Counted from the first letter of the stretch, positions 54,823-63,285 are shown. The stretch: DNA of 64,000 bases from Acidobacteriota bacterium (GCA_016716905.1 JADJUS010000014.1:124001-188000), one strand, 5' to 3'. Translations and numbers: made by a program. The notes: a model not told the origin generated them from the letters alone.

Positions 54823-55848
54823 TCAAACATCTCTTGTAGACCGGGGCGCCGACGTTCTGGCCGGGTCCGAATCTTCGATCACTTGCCGAACGACGTAGAT
54901 CGGCTTGCCCTGCGACTCGTGGTAGGTGCGCGCCTGCAATTCCGCGAGCAGGCCGATCGTCAGCAACTGCACGCCGGTAAACACGAGCAATACGCCAAGC
55001 AGAAGGATGGGTCCATCGGCCGACCACCCTCGCGTCAGGCGCATGTAGCCGAGGAACGCGAGCAGAACGCCGCCGGCGATGCCCATGATCGACCCGAACA
55101 ACCCGAAGATCTGCAGGGGCCTGGTGGAATAACTCAGCAGGAACTTCACCGTCACGAGATCGAGCACCACCCGGATCGTTCGCGAAATGCCGTACTTCGT
55201 CCGCCCAAACTGGCGCGCGCGGTGATTGACCACGTGCTCGGCAATGCGGACGCCCATCTCGCTGGCGAGTGCCGGCAGGAAACGGTGCATCTCGCCGTAC
55301 AGCTTCAGGGGCTTGACCACCTCGGCCCGGAAGACCTTCAACGAACATCCGTAGTCGTTGAGCTTGACGCCGGTGGCCCACGAAATCAGCCGATTGGCGA
55401 TCACGGACGGCAGGCGTCGGTTGATAAACGTGTCTTTGCGGTCCTTGCGCCAGCCGCAGACGATGTCGAATGCGCCGGCATCGCCCGGTGCCCCGCTGGT
55501 GCCCTTGCCTTCAATGCGCGCCACCATGGCCGGAATGTCCCTGGGGTCGTTCTGCAGATCGCCGTCGGCGGTCGCGATCAACCGCCCGCGCGCGTACGCA
55601 AACCCCGCGGCGAATGCGGCGGTCTGGCCGAAGTTGCGGCGGAACTGGATCACGCGCAGTCGCGGGTCGCCGGCCTGCAGGCGACGAAGTATCTCGAACG
55701 ACCCGTCGGTACTGCCGTCATCGATCAGGATCACCTCGAACGAACGGCCCCAGGCGCCGAGCGTCTCGGTGAATTCTCGGCACAACGCCTCGAGGTTTTC
55801 GGCCTCGTTGTACACGGGGATGACGACCGACAGGTCCACGGCGTTCAT
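54823..55848 (-). CDS. GT2-family polyprenyl-phosphate glycosyltransferase with two membrane helices
   Basis: 341 aa. DLSVVIPVYNEAENLEALCR, LIDDGSTDGSFEIL, IQFRRNFGQTAAFAAG and the metal-binding TADGDLQNDP identify a GT-A transferase of the ArnC/GtrB type. Two C-terminal membrane helices follow (about 230-255 and 265-290). These enzymes attach a sugar to undecaprenyl phosphate on the cytoplasmic face. It lies 1 nt after the DedA gene and 16 nt before the barrel gene, so the four genes (DedA, GT2, barrel, lipoprotein D) look like one operon. Confidence 0.92.
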   Translation of the reverse strand: MNAVDLSVVIPVYNEAENLEALCREFTETLGAWGRSFEVILIDDGSTDGSFEILRRLQAGDPRLRVIQFRRNFGQTAAFAAGFAYARGRLIATADGDLQNDPRDIPAMVARIEGKGTSGAPGDAGAFDIVCGWRKDRKDTFINRRLPSVIANRLISWATGVKLNDYGCSLKVFRAEVVKPLKLYGEMHRFLPALASEMGVRIAEHVVNHRARQFGRTKYGISRTIRVVLDLVTVKFLLSYSTRPLQIFGLFGSIMGIAGGVLLAFLGYMRLTRGWSADGPILLLGVLLVFTGVQLLTIGLLAELQARTYHESQGKPIYVVRQVIEDSDPARTSAPRSTRDV

Positions 55849-55849
55849 A

Positions 55850-56452
55850 TTATGCTGCCCGGCGGCGTCCCGAGCGCTGCCGCCATACGAGAACCATGGC
55901 CCCGGCGACCAGGCAGCCGGCCAGCATCCACCAGGCGAATGCGGCCATATTGTCTTTCACCAGTTGGGCCGCCGCTTCGCCGTACACCCGCGCCAGCCAG
56001 CCCTCGATGCCATATCTGAGGCCGCGGCCGATGACCACCGACAGGGCGAACACACCGGGACCGAGCCCCCCAACCCCCGCCAGGAGGAGGAAGACCTTGT
56101 AGGGCGCCGGGGGCGGCAACATCGCCACCACAACAATCGCCCACATCCCGTATCGCGCAAAAACCGCCCGAACCCTGGCGACTTTCTCGGGCTTGAAGCG
56201 CCGCGACAGGAAGGCCTCGCCACCCCGCCGGCCAAATTCGTAGATCACCATGGACCCGACCACCGAACCCATCGTGGTCATGAAGGCGTAGTAGGCCCAT
56301 CGGTCCGGGTGCTCGATGGTCTGCCAGATGATGAGCACGTCGCTCGCGTTCGGCATCGAGATGAACGAACAATCCACCGCCGCGAGGATGAACATTCCCA
56401 CGCCGCCGAAGCGTTCGACAATCGGCTCCAGCCAGGCGACAAACTGATCCAT
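55850..56452 (-). CDS. DedA/SNARE-associated family membrane protein
   Basis: 200 aa, about five membrane segments. Starts MDQFVAWLEPIVERFGGVGM; then FISMPNASDVLIIWQTI, SVVGSMVIYEFGRRGGEAFL, MLPPPAPYKVFLLLAGVGGL and a C-terminal helix ending in Arg-rich RQRSGRRRAA. DedA proteins are implicated in undecaprenyl-phosphate recycling or lipid flipping. Its place directly before a polyprenyl-phosphate glycosyltransferase gene fits that role. Divergent from the GT-C-like gene at 56495. Confidence 0.88.
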   Translation of the reverse strand: MDQFVAWLEPIVERFGGVGMFILAAVDCSFISMPNASDVLIIWQTIEHPDRWAYYAFMTTMGSVVGSMVIYEFGRRGGEAFLSRRFKPEKVARVRAVFARYGMWAIVVVAMLPPPAPYKVFLLLAGVGGLGPGVFALSVVIGRGLRYGIEGWLARVYGEAAAQLVKDNMAAFAWWMLAGCLVAGAMVLVWRQRSGRRRAA

Positions 56453-56494
56453 GTGGGTGGGGATTTGGGCGGGAAGCTACAATGACTCGCACAC

Positions 56495-58012
56495 GTGCAC
56501 GCCACTGCCGTTGACAACCTGACCAGTATAGCTGACGCCGCCCGGGCGCTGCGGATCACCCGGCTGGTGACGGTGTGTGCCGCCGTGGCGGGAGTCGCGG
56601 CCGCCCTCTACTACGCGCATCTCGACCTGACGCTCAGCCACTACGACGCACGCGGGCATCTGGTGGTGGCGCGACGCACGATCGACGGGCTCACGCCCGG
56701 CTGGCGGCAGATTGGCGCGGTCTGGCTGCCCCTGCCGCACCTGCTCAACGCCCTCCCCGTGCAGTGGGACTGGAGCTATCGCACGGGCTGGTCGGGCATC
56801 GCGCTGTCGGTGGGCTTTCTGTCCGCCGGGTTGGGCGCCCTTGCAGGCTGGCTATGGCGGGCCACCTCTTCGTGGGCCATTGCCATGGCCGTACCGCTGG
56901 TGATTCTCCTGAACCCGAACGTGCTCTACCTCCAGAGCACGCCCATGACCGAACCTCTGCTCTTCGGACTCTCGCTTGCCGCGCTCGTCTCCATGGACCG
57001 CTGGCTGCAGCGCCCTGAGCCAGAGCAAACGCTGCGCACCGGCACCGTACTCGCCGCACTGATGCTCACGCGTTACGAGGGATGGTTCATCACGACGGCC
57101 CTTGTTGCTGCGGCTTCAGTTGTGTCGATCCCGCGCGCCGCGCGTCTCGCGCTGTATCCCGCGGCTGCGGTCATCGCGTTCCTGTTGCTCAGTTGGGGAA
57201 GCACCGGCCAGTGGTTCGTGACGTCTGGATTTTTCGAGGCCAACAACCCGGCACTGGGCGATCTGGGTCGGGCGTTGAGTCAGGTAGCCGAGGGCGTCAC
57301 CGAACTCGGCGGCCCGTGGTTGCAGTGGTTTGGCCTGGCCGGCGCGATCGCCTGCGTCGCGGCTGCCGGACAGGCGATCATGGCTCGATCGCGTGAGGGC
57401 ATCGCGCGATCACTTCTGCCGCTCACATTGGCCGCGGCGGCTGCCCTGCCCGCGTACGCGTTCTTCAGCGGGCATCCGGTCCGCATTCGATACATGACCG
57501 CCCTGATTGTGGCCGTGCCGGTCATCGGCGCGTTCGCGCTCGCCCGGTTGCCCCAGCGGCTACACAGCCCGGCCGCCGCAGCTCTTCTCGCGTTCGCCCT
57601 CTGGATGACGCCCCCTCTGGACCAGTCGGCGCCGATGGTGCGCGAGGCACAACGCGAGCAGCCCACAAGCGAAGCGAGGCGGGCCGTGACGGCCGCGCTG
57701 ACTCACGTCTGGGACGGCTCCCCCGTCATGGCCAGCATGGGTTCACTCGGCCACTACATGCAGCAGCTCGCCGCGCACGGTTTCGAACTTCGCGATTTTC
57801 TGCACGAGGGCAACGGGGACCTGTGGACGGCAGCGCTTGCCGCGCCGCGGCCTTACGTGAAATGGATGCTGATTGAAGAATCAGCCGAGGGTGGGGATAC
57901 GCTGGCCGCACTCGCGCGCGTGAATCCCGCATTCCTCACGGGATTCACGCGCGCCGCCCACGGCGGAGGTGTGGTGCTCTATGTCAGAACCGAATCTGGA
58001 AGCCGACCGTGA
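56495..58012 (+). CDS. large multi-pass membrane protein, GT-C/PMT-like
   Basis: 505 aa with about 10 membrane segments and a periplasmic C-terminal part of about 110 residues. The first loop, YYAHLDLTLSHYDARGHLVV followed by ARRTIDGLTPGWRQIG, has the acidic-aromatic arrangement of PMT/GT39-type transferases. The tail (RAVTAALTHVWDGSPVMASM, HEGNGDLWTAALAAPRPYVK) resembles the tails of the other three GT-C-like proteins in this window. Start GTG 56495; an ATG at 56483 is in another frame. Ends inside the convergent barrel gene by 29 nt. Confidence 0.78.
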   Translation: MHATAVDNLTSIADAARALRITRLVTVCAAVAGVAAALYYAHLDLTLSHYDARGHLVVARRTIDGLTPGWRQIGAVWLPLPHLLNALPVQWDWSYRTGWSGIALSVGFLSAGLGALAGWLWRATSSWAIAMAVPLVILLNPNVLYLQSTPMTEPLLFGLSLAALVSMDRWLQRPEPEQTLRTGTVLAALMLTRYEGWFITTALVAAASVVSIPRAARLALYPAAAVIAFLLLSWGSTGQWFVTSGFFEANNPALGDLGRALSQVAEGVTELGGPWLQWFGLAGAIACVAAAGQAIMARSREGIARSLLPLTLAAAAALPAYAFFSGHPVRIRYMTALIVAVPVIGAFALARLPQRLHSPAAAALLAFALWMTPPLDQSAPMVREAQREQPTSEARRAVTAALTHVWDGSPVMASMGSLGHYMQQLAAHGFELRDFLHEGNGDLWTAALAAPRPYVKWMLIEESAEGGDTLAALARVNPAFLTGFTRAAHGGGVVLYVRTESGSRP

Positions 58013-58703
58013 AGTTCAGTCCGCTCAGGTCGATCTTCTCGGTCAGGAATCCTGAGTTGGCGCCCAGGTCTCCCGAGCCGAACTGATACCGGAACTCGGT
58101 GTTCAGCGCGTAAACGTCACCGCCCAGTGGCAGGCGCAGGCCGCCGAGCACCACAGGCGCCAGCGTCGTGCCGTTGGCGATATACCGATCGCGAAACACT
58201 GCGAAGTTGTCGTTGAAGTCCACGAACTCGCCAATTTCCGAATACCGCCACCGCAGCGCGCTGATGCCACCGCCCAGGTACGGCTGCGCTTTGCCGGCAC
58301 GCCCAACAGGCAGGAACCGGACGATCGCGGACATTGGCACCACCTGCAGTCGCAGGTCCTGCTCAATTTCCCGGCCGTTGTTGTTGATGTAGTCGGTGTA
58401 GACGCTGGGCACCGTGCGGCGGTAGTACCCTCCGCCCAGCGCCAGTTCCACGCGGTCGTTGAAACTCATGGCCCACTCGCCGAAGACCTGGCCTCCGCGG
58501 AAGTCCTTGATGTCGAACGAGAGCGTATTCAGGTTTTCGACCAGGACGTCATCGATATCGCGCGCGTCAAGACTGCGTGGCGAAAAGATCCCCGCGCCAA
58601 ACCCGATCGAGTGCACCACCTGCGCGGACGCCGTTGCCGCGGTCCCGAGCACAAGCGCCACCGCTGCCGCGCCCATTGCTGCCCTCTGCATCATCCGACT
58701 CAT
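57984..58703 (-). CDS. outer-membrane beta-barrel protein
   Basis: 239 aa from ATG 58703, which has AAGGAG six bases upstream and begins MSRMMQRAAMGAAAVALVLG, a signal peptide cleaved after ASAQ. Strands include HSIGFGAGIFSPRSLD, GEWAMSFNDRVELALGGGYY, LRLQVVPMSAIVRFLP, AQPYLGGGISALRWRYSE and the terminal GLNFTVGFQIRF ending in Phe. A typical eight-strand or OmpW-like barrel; function unknown. A longer in-frame reading to 58835 has no signal peptide and is rejected. Confidence 0.83.
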   Translation of the reverse strand: MSRMMQRAAMGAAAVALVLGTAATASAQVVHSIGFGAGIFSPRSLDARDIDDVLVENLNTLSFDIKDFRGGQVFGEWAMSFNDRVELALGGGYYRRTVPSVYTDYINNNGREIEQDLRLQVVPMSAIVRFLPVGRAGKAQPYLGGGISALRWRYSEIGEFVDFNDNFAVFRDRYIANGTTLAPVVLGGLRLPLGGDVYALNTEFRYQFGSGDLGANSGFLTEKIDLSGLNFTVGFQIRF

Positions 58704-58831
58704 ACGATTCTCCTTGAACGGGCGCGTTCGTCGCGCCTGACTACCCCAGCAGCAGGATTGATGCCAATCGCAGCCGGGGGATTCTAGGCCGACATTCTCG
58801 AACCGGACCGGACTGCTGTCCCCTCGTGAGT

Positions 58832-59644
58832 TCACCCCGTCTCGGCCAACCTGCGCCGGACGTCCCCAAGCACATCAACCAGTTCAGCATGAATCCGGCC
58901 GTTGGACGCCAGCAACTGCCCGCCGAAATTGTCGAAGGCGCCACCCGAAAAATCGGTCACGCGGCCCCCGGCTTCCTCAACCAGCAACGCCCCGGCCGCC
59001 ACATCCCAGGCGTGCAGCGAATGCTCCCAGAACCCGTCGAAGCGCCCGGCCGCAACAAACGCCAGGTCGAGCGCGGCCGACCCCAGCCGCCGCACCGCCC
59101 GTGCACGACCGAGGAACTCCCCGAACACCGCCAACTGTTCGCCGCGCCGGTCGGCCGCCTGCGGCGGGAATCCAGTCACCAACAGCGAGTCAATCAACGA
59201 CGACTCATGCGTTACCGACAGACGGCGGCCATTCAGCCGCGCGCCCATACCGCGTTCGGCGGTGAACAACTCGTCCAGCATCGGGACGTGAACCACGCCG
59301 ACCTCGACGCGGCCGTCCACCTCGAGCGCAATCGAGACACAAAACAGCGGCAGGCCGTGCGCGAAATTGGTGGTGCCATCGATCGGGTCCACGATCCAGC
59401 GGTACGGTGACGCGCCGGTTGGGGCGGACTGTGCCGCTTCTTCCCCAAGCACAGTGTGCGCCGGAAAGTGCCGGGCCAGCCGCTCGCGAATGTCCTGCTC
59501 GACCGCGAGGTCGGCCTCGGTCACGAGATCGATGACGCCCTTCTTCTCGATCTTGAGGTCGCTGCGGAAGTAGTGACGCTGAAGGCGACCGGCAGCCAGG
59601 GCCGCCTCGACCGCGACCGCCAGGAACCGGGGATCGAGCGCCAC
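58832..59644 (-). CDS. suhB: inositol monophosphatase family protein
   Basis: 270 aa. Magnesium-dependent phosphatase motifs: GEEAAQ (metal-binding Glu), WIVDPIDGTTNFAHGLPLF (motif A) and HAWDVAAGALLVEEAGG (motif B), all in the usual spacing. It hydrolyses inositol-1-phosphate or related sugar phosphates; SuhB also binds RNA polymerase in some bacteria. Start is GTG 59644, which directly follows the stop of the anti-sigma gene, and no clear ribosome site is seen, so coupling is likely. Confidence 0.93.
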   Translation of the reverse strand: MALDPRFLAVAVEAALAAGRLQRHYFRSDLKIEKKGVIDLVTEADLAVEQDIRERLARHFPAHTVLGEEAAQSAPTGASPYRWIVDPIDGTTNFAHGLPLFCVSIALEVDGRVEVGVVHVPMLDELFTAERGMGARLNGRRLSVTHESSLIDSLLVTGFPPQAADRRGEQLAVFGEFLGRARAVRRLGSAALDLAFVAAGRFDGFWEHSLHAWDVAAGALLVEEAGGRVTDFSGGAFDNFGGQLLASNGRIHAELVDVLGDVRRRLAETG

Positions 59645-60079
59645 CTACTGGAGGTTCTTGACCAGGCGCACGGACATCCCGCCCTCAGGCCGCCGCGCGA
59701 TCGCCACGTCGTCCATGAAGTTGCGCATGAAAAAAATCCCGCGGCCGCTCGACTTCATCAGGTTCTCGGGGGCGAGCGGGTCATCGACCTCCTGGTAGTC
59801 GAACCCTTCTCCCTCGTCGAGCACTTCCACGGTGAACCGCGCGGGCTTGAGCCGTGGCGCCAGGGTGAACTCCACCGTGACGTGTTTGGCTCGATCCTCG
59901 CGGTTGCCATGTTTGACGGCGTTGATCACCGACTCGCGCACGGCCACACTGACCCAATGCGTGGTGTCCTCGTCCAACCCGGCGAGCAGGGACAGGCGAT
60001 CACTGAGAATCTGAACGAGATCGAGCATCTCGAACGAACTGGGCAACTCCAGGCGGATGAGGTGTTGGTCGGTGGGCAT
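59645..60079 (-). CDS. RsbW-like anti-sigma factor/ATP-binding regulator
   Basis: 144 aa, GHKL-type ATPase of the HATPase-c-2 group. The N box is VRESVINAVKHGNRED (Asn for Mg-ATP), the G1 box EVLDEGEGFD and the G2 region SSGRGIFFMRNFMDDV. Such proteins bind a sigma factor or phosphorylate a STAS partner in partner-switching regulation. No STAS or sigma gene is adjacent. It precedes suhB directly and is divergent from aroA. Confidence 0.9.
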   Translation of the reverse strand: MPTDQHLIRLELPSSFEMLDLVQILSDRLSLLAGLDEDTTHWVSVAVRESVINAVKHGNREDRAKHVTVEFTLAPRLKPARFTVEVLDEGEGFDYQEVDDPLAPENLMKSSGRGIFFMRNFMDDVAIARRPEGGMSVRLVKNLQ

Positions 60080-60131
60080 CGTCAGGCGAGTAACATATTA
60101 AGCTGGCTGGTCTCGTCCGCCGTATCGGAAA

Positions 60132-61415
60132 ATGCATCCCCTGACTGTCTCCCCCGTTCGTGCCGTGCGCGGCGACCTCGAAGTTCCCGGCGACAAGTCC
60201 ATTTCCCACCGTTACGTGATGCTCTCGGCGCTGGCCCCGGGCCGGTCCGTGATCGAACACCTGTCCTCGGGTGCCGACGTGGCGGCTACTGTGGCCTGCA
60301 TGCGTTCACTCGGGGCAAACCTGGAGTTTGAGGACCTGGACGTCCTCGCGGTCACCGGCGGGCACTGGACCCCGGCGGCCGGCCCTCTGGACGTGGTGAA
60401 CTCCGGCACCACCATGCGGCTCCTGGCGGGCCTGCTGGCCGCCCACCCCTTCCGGTCCACCCTGACGGGTGACGAGTCCATCCAGCGCCGGCCCATGCGG
60501 CGGGTCATCGACCCGCTGACCGCGATGGGCGCGGTCATCACCTCCCAGGCCGGCCGGGCGCCTCTGGTGATCGAGGGGCGCGAGACGCTCACCGGGATCA
60601 CCTGGACGCCCCCGGTGCCGAGCGCTCAGGTCAAAAGCGCCGTGCTGCTGGCAGGCCTGTTCGCGTCAGGGGTCACCACGGTCGTGGAAACAGCCGCCAC
60701 CCGCGACCATACCGAACGGGCCCTGCCGCTCTTCGGCCTGGCGTGCGAGGTCGAAGGCCTGCGCGTTCGCGTGTCGGGAGGCCAGCGGGCCACGGCCGCC
60801 ACCGCCCGCCTGCGCGTGCCCGGAGACCCCTCGTCGGCCGCCGTCTGGGCAGCGGCGGCTGCCTCGGTCCCTGGGTCACACGTGGTGATTCGGGGCGTGT
60901 CGCTCAACCCTCGCCGTATCGGGTTTCTCGACGTCCTGCGGCGCCTCGGAGCCGAGGTCTCAACCTCGCAGGATTCACTGGAGGGCGGCGAACCCGTGGG
61001 CTCAATCGACGTGAGGTACGGCGGCTGTGCCGACACGCGAATAGCCCCCGACGAGGTGCCAGGCATCATTGACGAACTCCCGGTCCTGGCTGCCTGCGCC
61101 GCCGCCGGTCGGCGTCTTGAGGTTTCTGGGGCCCAGGAACTCCGGGTCAAGGAAAGCGACAGGATCACGGCGCTTGTCACCGGGCTCCGCGCTCTTGGTG
61201 TGGACAGCCAGGAACAGCCCGATGGGTTCGTGATCGACGGACGCACCGCCCGGGCGTCCGGAGGGCGCGCCGACGCCGTGGGTGATCATCGCCTGGTCAT
61301 GGCCTTCGCCCTCGTCGGTCTGGCCGCCAGCGGGCCCACGCACATCGACAGCGCCCAGAGCGTGGCGGTCTCCTATCCAACATTTGAGGCCGACCTCAGG
61401 CGGCTGGCGCGATGA
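60132..61415 (+). CDS. aroA: 3-phosphoshikimate 1-carboxyvinyltransferase (EPSP synthase)
   Basis: 427 aa. Sixth step of the shikimate pathway, making EPSP from shikimate-3-phosphate and PEP. VPGDKSISHRYVMLSALAPG, VVNSGTTMRLLAGLLA, RRPMRRVIDPLTAMGAVI and PSAQVKSAVLLAGLFASG are present; the SAQVK and SGTTMR forms place it in the class II group rather than the E. coli type. AQELRVKESDRITAL is the C-terminal conserved block. Stop overlaps the aroK start as ATGA. Confidence 0.96.
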   Translation: MHPLTVSPVRAVRGDLEVPGDKSISHRYVMLSALAPGRSVIEHLSSGADVAATVACMRSLGANLEFEDLDVLAVTGGHWTPAAGPLDVVNSGTTMRLLAGLLAAHPFRSTLTGDESIQRRPMRRVIDPLTAMGAVITSQAGRAPLVIEGRETLTGITWTPPVPSAQVKSAVLLAGLFASGVTTVVETAATRDHTERALPLFGLACEVEGLRVRVSGGQRATAATARLRVPGDPSSAAVWAAAAASVPGSHVVIRGVSLNPRRIGFLDVLRRLGAEVSTSQDSLEGGEPVGSIDVRYGGCADTRIAPDEVPGIIDELPVLAACAAAGRRLEVSGAQELRVKESDRITALVTGLRALGVDSQEQPDGFVIDGRTARASGGRADAVGDHRLVMAFALVGLAASGPTHIDSAQSVAVSYPTFEADLRRLAR

Positions 61416-61948
61416 CGTTCGACAAGATCTACCTCGTCGGCTTCATGGCGACCGGCAAGAGCACCGTCGGACGCCACCTCGCCACACGCATGGGATGGCG
61501 GCTCGAAGACATCGACCATCTCATTGAGGTGCGCGAGAAACGAACGATCGCCGAGATCTTCGCCGCGCAGGGCGAGCCGTACTTCCGCGCAGTCGAGCGC
61601 GAGATCCTCGCCCTCCTTGGGCCGCTGCGCCATGTGGTGGTGGCCACCGGGGGCGGTACGTTCGCGGACCCGGCCAACCGCGCGGCGATCAACCTCGATG
61701 GAGTGTCGGTGTGGATCGATGTACCGCTCGCCGAACTCATCCCGCGCATTCCGCTCGATGGCCGCCGGCCGCTTGCGGCGGATCGCCCCCAGCTTGAGCG
61801 CCTGTACGCGGCGCGGACTGAAGGGGCCCGTCAGGCACATGTGCGCGTGACGGCGTCGAAGATGCGCCCGTCGGTGGTGGCCGATCGCATCATGGACGTC
61901 CTCAACAACACGCCCCTGACGATGGGCATGCCCTTTCAGGCTGATTGA
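61412..61948 (+). CDS. aroK: shikimate kinase
   Basis: 178 aa. Starts MTFDKIYLVGFMATGKSTVG with the P-loop GFMATGKST; the shikimate-binding DIDHLIEVREKRTIAEIF is the DxD-type region; VVVATGGGTFADPANRA is the GGG motif; and LDGRRPLAADRPQLERLYAA holds the lid arginines. It phosphorylates shikimate, the step immediately before AroA. ATGA overlap with aroA; the next gene starts by TGATG overlap. Confidence 0.95.
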   Translation: MTFDKIYLVGFMATGKSTVGRHLATRMGWRLEDIDHLIEVREKRTIAEIFAAQGEPYFRAVEREILALLGPLRHVVVATGGGTFADPANRAAINLDGVSVWIDVPLAELIPRIPLDGRRPLAADRPQLERLYAARTEGARQAHVRVTASKMRPSVVADRIMDVLNNTPLTMGMPFQAD

Positions 61949-62691
61949 TGCGCACACTGATCCTCGCGGACATTCACTCGAACATCGAAGCGCTCGACGC
62001 CGTGTTGATGGCCACCGGCGGCCTTCGCATCGATCGCGCCGTCCTGCTCGGCGATCTCGTCGGGTACAACGGCGCGCCCGTGCAGGTGCTGCAGCGGCTG
62101 CGCACGCTGGCGCCCGTGATGACTGTGCGCGGCAATCACGACAAGGCGTGTGCGGGTCTTGAGAACATGGCGCTGTTCAACCCGCTGGCCCGCATGGCGA
62201 TCGAGTGGACCCGGGAGCAGCTGTCACCGGCCGCGCTCACCAGTCTTGCCGAATTGCCGAAAGGCCCCCTCACGCTGAGCCCGTCGGTCGAGCTTTGCCA
62301 CGGCGCGCCGTTCGACGAGGACTTCTACGTGCAGGATGCACTCGACGCGCGCCGCGCGATCGAGTCCGCGTCCACGCCGGTGTGCCTCAACGCCCATACA
62401 CACGTGCCTGCGGTGTTTCGCACCCACGGCCTCTCCGTACGCGACCAGTCCCCCCTTGAAGACGGCGCGTTCATTGTGGCGTGGCCCGCCAAAGGACATC
62501 TGCTGGTCAACGTCGGCTCGGTAGGACAGCCCCGCGACGGGGACCCACGCGCGGCGTTTGGCGTGTTGGATGAAGGGGCGGGGACGGTGGAACTGCGTCG
62601 CGTGGAGTACGACGTCGTGGCGGCTCAGCAGCGCATCTTTGACGCGGGTCTTCCCCTCGCGCTCGCGAATCGGCTGGAAGTTGGAATGTAA
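61948..62691 (+). CDS. metallophosphoesterase (YfcE/MJ0936-like)
   Basis: 247 aa. Two-metal calcineurin-like fold: TLILADIHSNIEALDAVLM (DxH), VLLGDLVGYNGAPV (GDxxG), TVRGNHDKAC (GNHD), ELCHGAPFDEDF and CLNAHTHVPAVF (GHxH-like), then VNVGSVGQPRDGDPRAAF. Such enzymes hydrolyse phosphodiesters or nucleotides; the substrate is unknown. The ATG at 61948 overlaps the aroK stop (TGATG). Last gene of the aroA-aroK operon; convergent with the 55-aa microprotein, 2 nt away. Confidence 0.92.
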   Translation: MRTLILADIHSNIEALDAVLMATGGLRIDRAVLLGDLVGYNGAPVQVLQRLRTLAPVMTVRGNHDKACAGLENMALFNPLARMAIEWTREQLSPAALTSLAELPKGPLTLSPSVELCHGAPFDEDFYVQDALDARRAIESASTPVCLNAHTHVPAVFRTHGLSVRDQSPLEDGAFIVAWPAKGHLLVNVGSVGQPRDGDPRAAFGVLDEGAGTVELRRVEYDVVAAQQRIFDAGLPLALANRLEVGM

Positions 62692-62693
62692 GT

Positions 62694-62861
62694 TCACCCC
62701 TCGTGTGAATTTGCTTTTCGCTGGGCCCGTTCCTCACGGCGCTTGAGTTCCATGGCGAACGCGTCACGTGCCGCGCGCGATCCCAGCACCCAGCCGACCA
62801 CCACTCCAAGCAGAAGTGTGGCGGGGATGAAGATGAAGTGCGTCGAAGGCATCGCGAACAT
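62694..62861 (-). CDS. 55-aa membrane microprotein next to ccmD
   Basis: Starts MFAMPSTHFIFIPATLLLGV, then VVGWVLGSRAARDAF and a basic, charged tail (MELKRREERAQRKANSHEG). One membrane helix (about residues 8-26). The ATG overlaps the stop of the ccmD-like gene (TGATG), which is strong evidence of a coupled gene. It is too short for usual gene callers. It may serve as a small subunit in the heme-export or cytochrome-maturation complex; this is inferred from position only. Confidence 0.6.
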   Translation of the reverse strand: MFAMPSTHFIFIPATLLLGVVVGWVLGSRAARDAFAMELKRREERAQRKANSHEG

Positions 62862-63154
62862 CAGCGCGCGCCTCCCCCATCCTTCAACCGGCGCTGCACA
62901 TCGGCCAGGTCCCGTTCGACCTGCGCCATCCGGCGCCAGATCGTGAAGACGTACCCAAGCAACGCCACCCAGACAAATCCATAGGCGTAAAAGACGAGCG
63001 GGGTGGCCGGCAACACTTCACGCGGCGCGGCCTCGCTCAGCGGAACAAACTCGTTCGCTGACGCCGGCGGCTGCGCCACGGGCGGCTGCTGGGCCAGCAT
63101 TGGCGCGGTTAGACAAGCCATCAAGAAGAGGACGCAACACCCGAGCTTTTTCAT
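62861..63154 (-). CDS. ccmD: CcmD-family protein
   Basis: 97 aa. Signal peptide (LGCCVLFLMACLTAPMLAQ), a Pro/Ala-rich part, then one membrane helix (LVFYAYGFVWVALLGYVFTI) followed by a coiled, basic tail (WRRMAQVERDLADVQRRLK). The short membrane helix with an aromatic cluster and a cytoplasmic coiled tail is the CcmD type, a small partner of the CcmABC heme exporter, here with an unusual N-terminal extension. ATG 63154 has GGGAG upstream. Lies downstream of ccmC across a repeat-rich gap. Confidence 0.75.
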   Translation of the reverse strand: MKKLGCCVLFLMACLTAPMLAQQPPVAQPPASANEFVPLSEAAPREVLPATPLVFYAYGFVWVALLGYVFTIWRRMAQVERDLADVQRRLKDGGGAR

Positions 63155-63159
63155 CGACA

Positions 63160-63285
63160 ATCTCCCATCGCCCAATCCATCAATCCCACAATGCAACCAT
63201 CCCACAATCCGGCAATCCCAATGCCGCCATCAAGATTCAGCAATCAGCAATCCCGATCCTCAATCGCTCAATCCTCAGTCCTCAA
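63160..63285. repeat. degenerate CAATCCC repeats between ccmC and ccmD
   Basis: About 125 bp made of loosely repeated 7-9-base units (CAATCCC, CAATCCATCAAT, CTCAATC) without a fixed period. It overlaps the last codons of ccmC and ends at the ribosome site of the ccmD-like gene. No spacer structure, so it is not a CRISPR. Confidence 0.75.

Noticed and set aside
56478..56483. TACAAT as -10 element for the GT-C-like gene at 56495
   Set aside because: No acceptable -35 element lies 15-19 bases upstream.
60080..60131. Promoter between anti-sigma gene and aroA
   Set aside because: A TAATAT sequence is present on the minus strand but no -35 partner could be identified; too weak to annotate.
63160..63285. 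CRISPR or transposon end
   Set aside because: Units are irregular and degenerate, with no spacers, no target duplication and no transposase.
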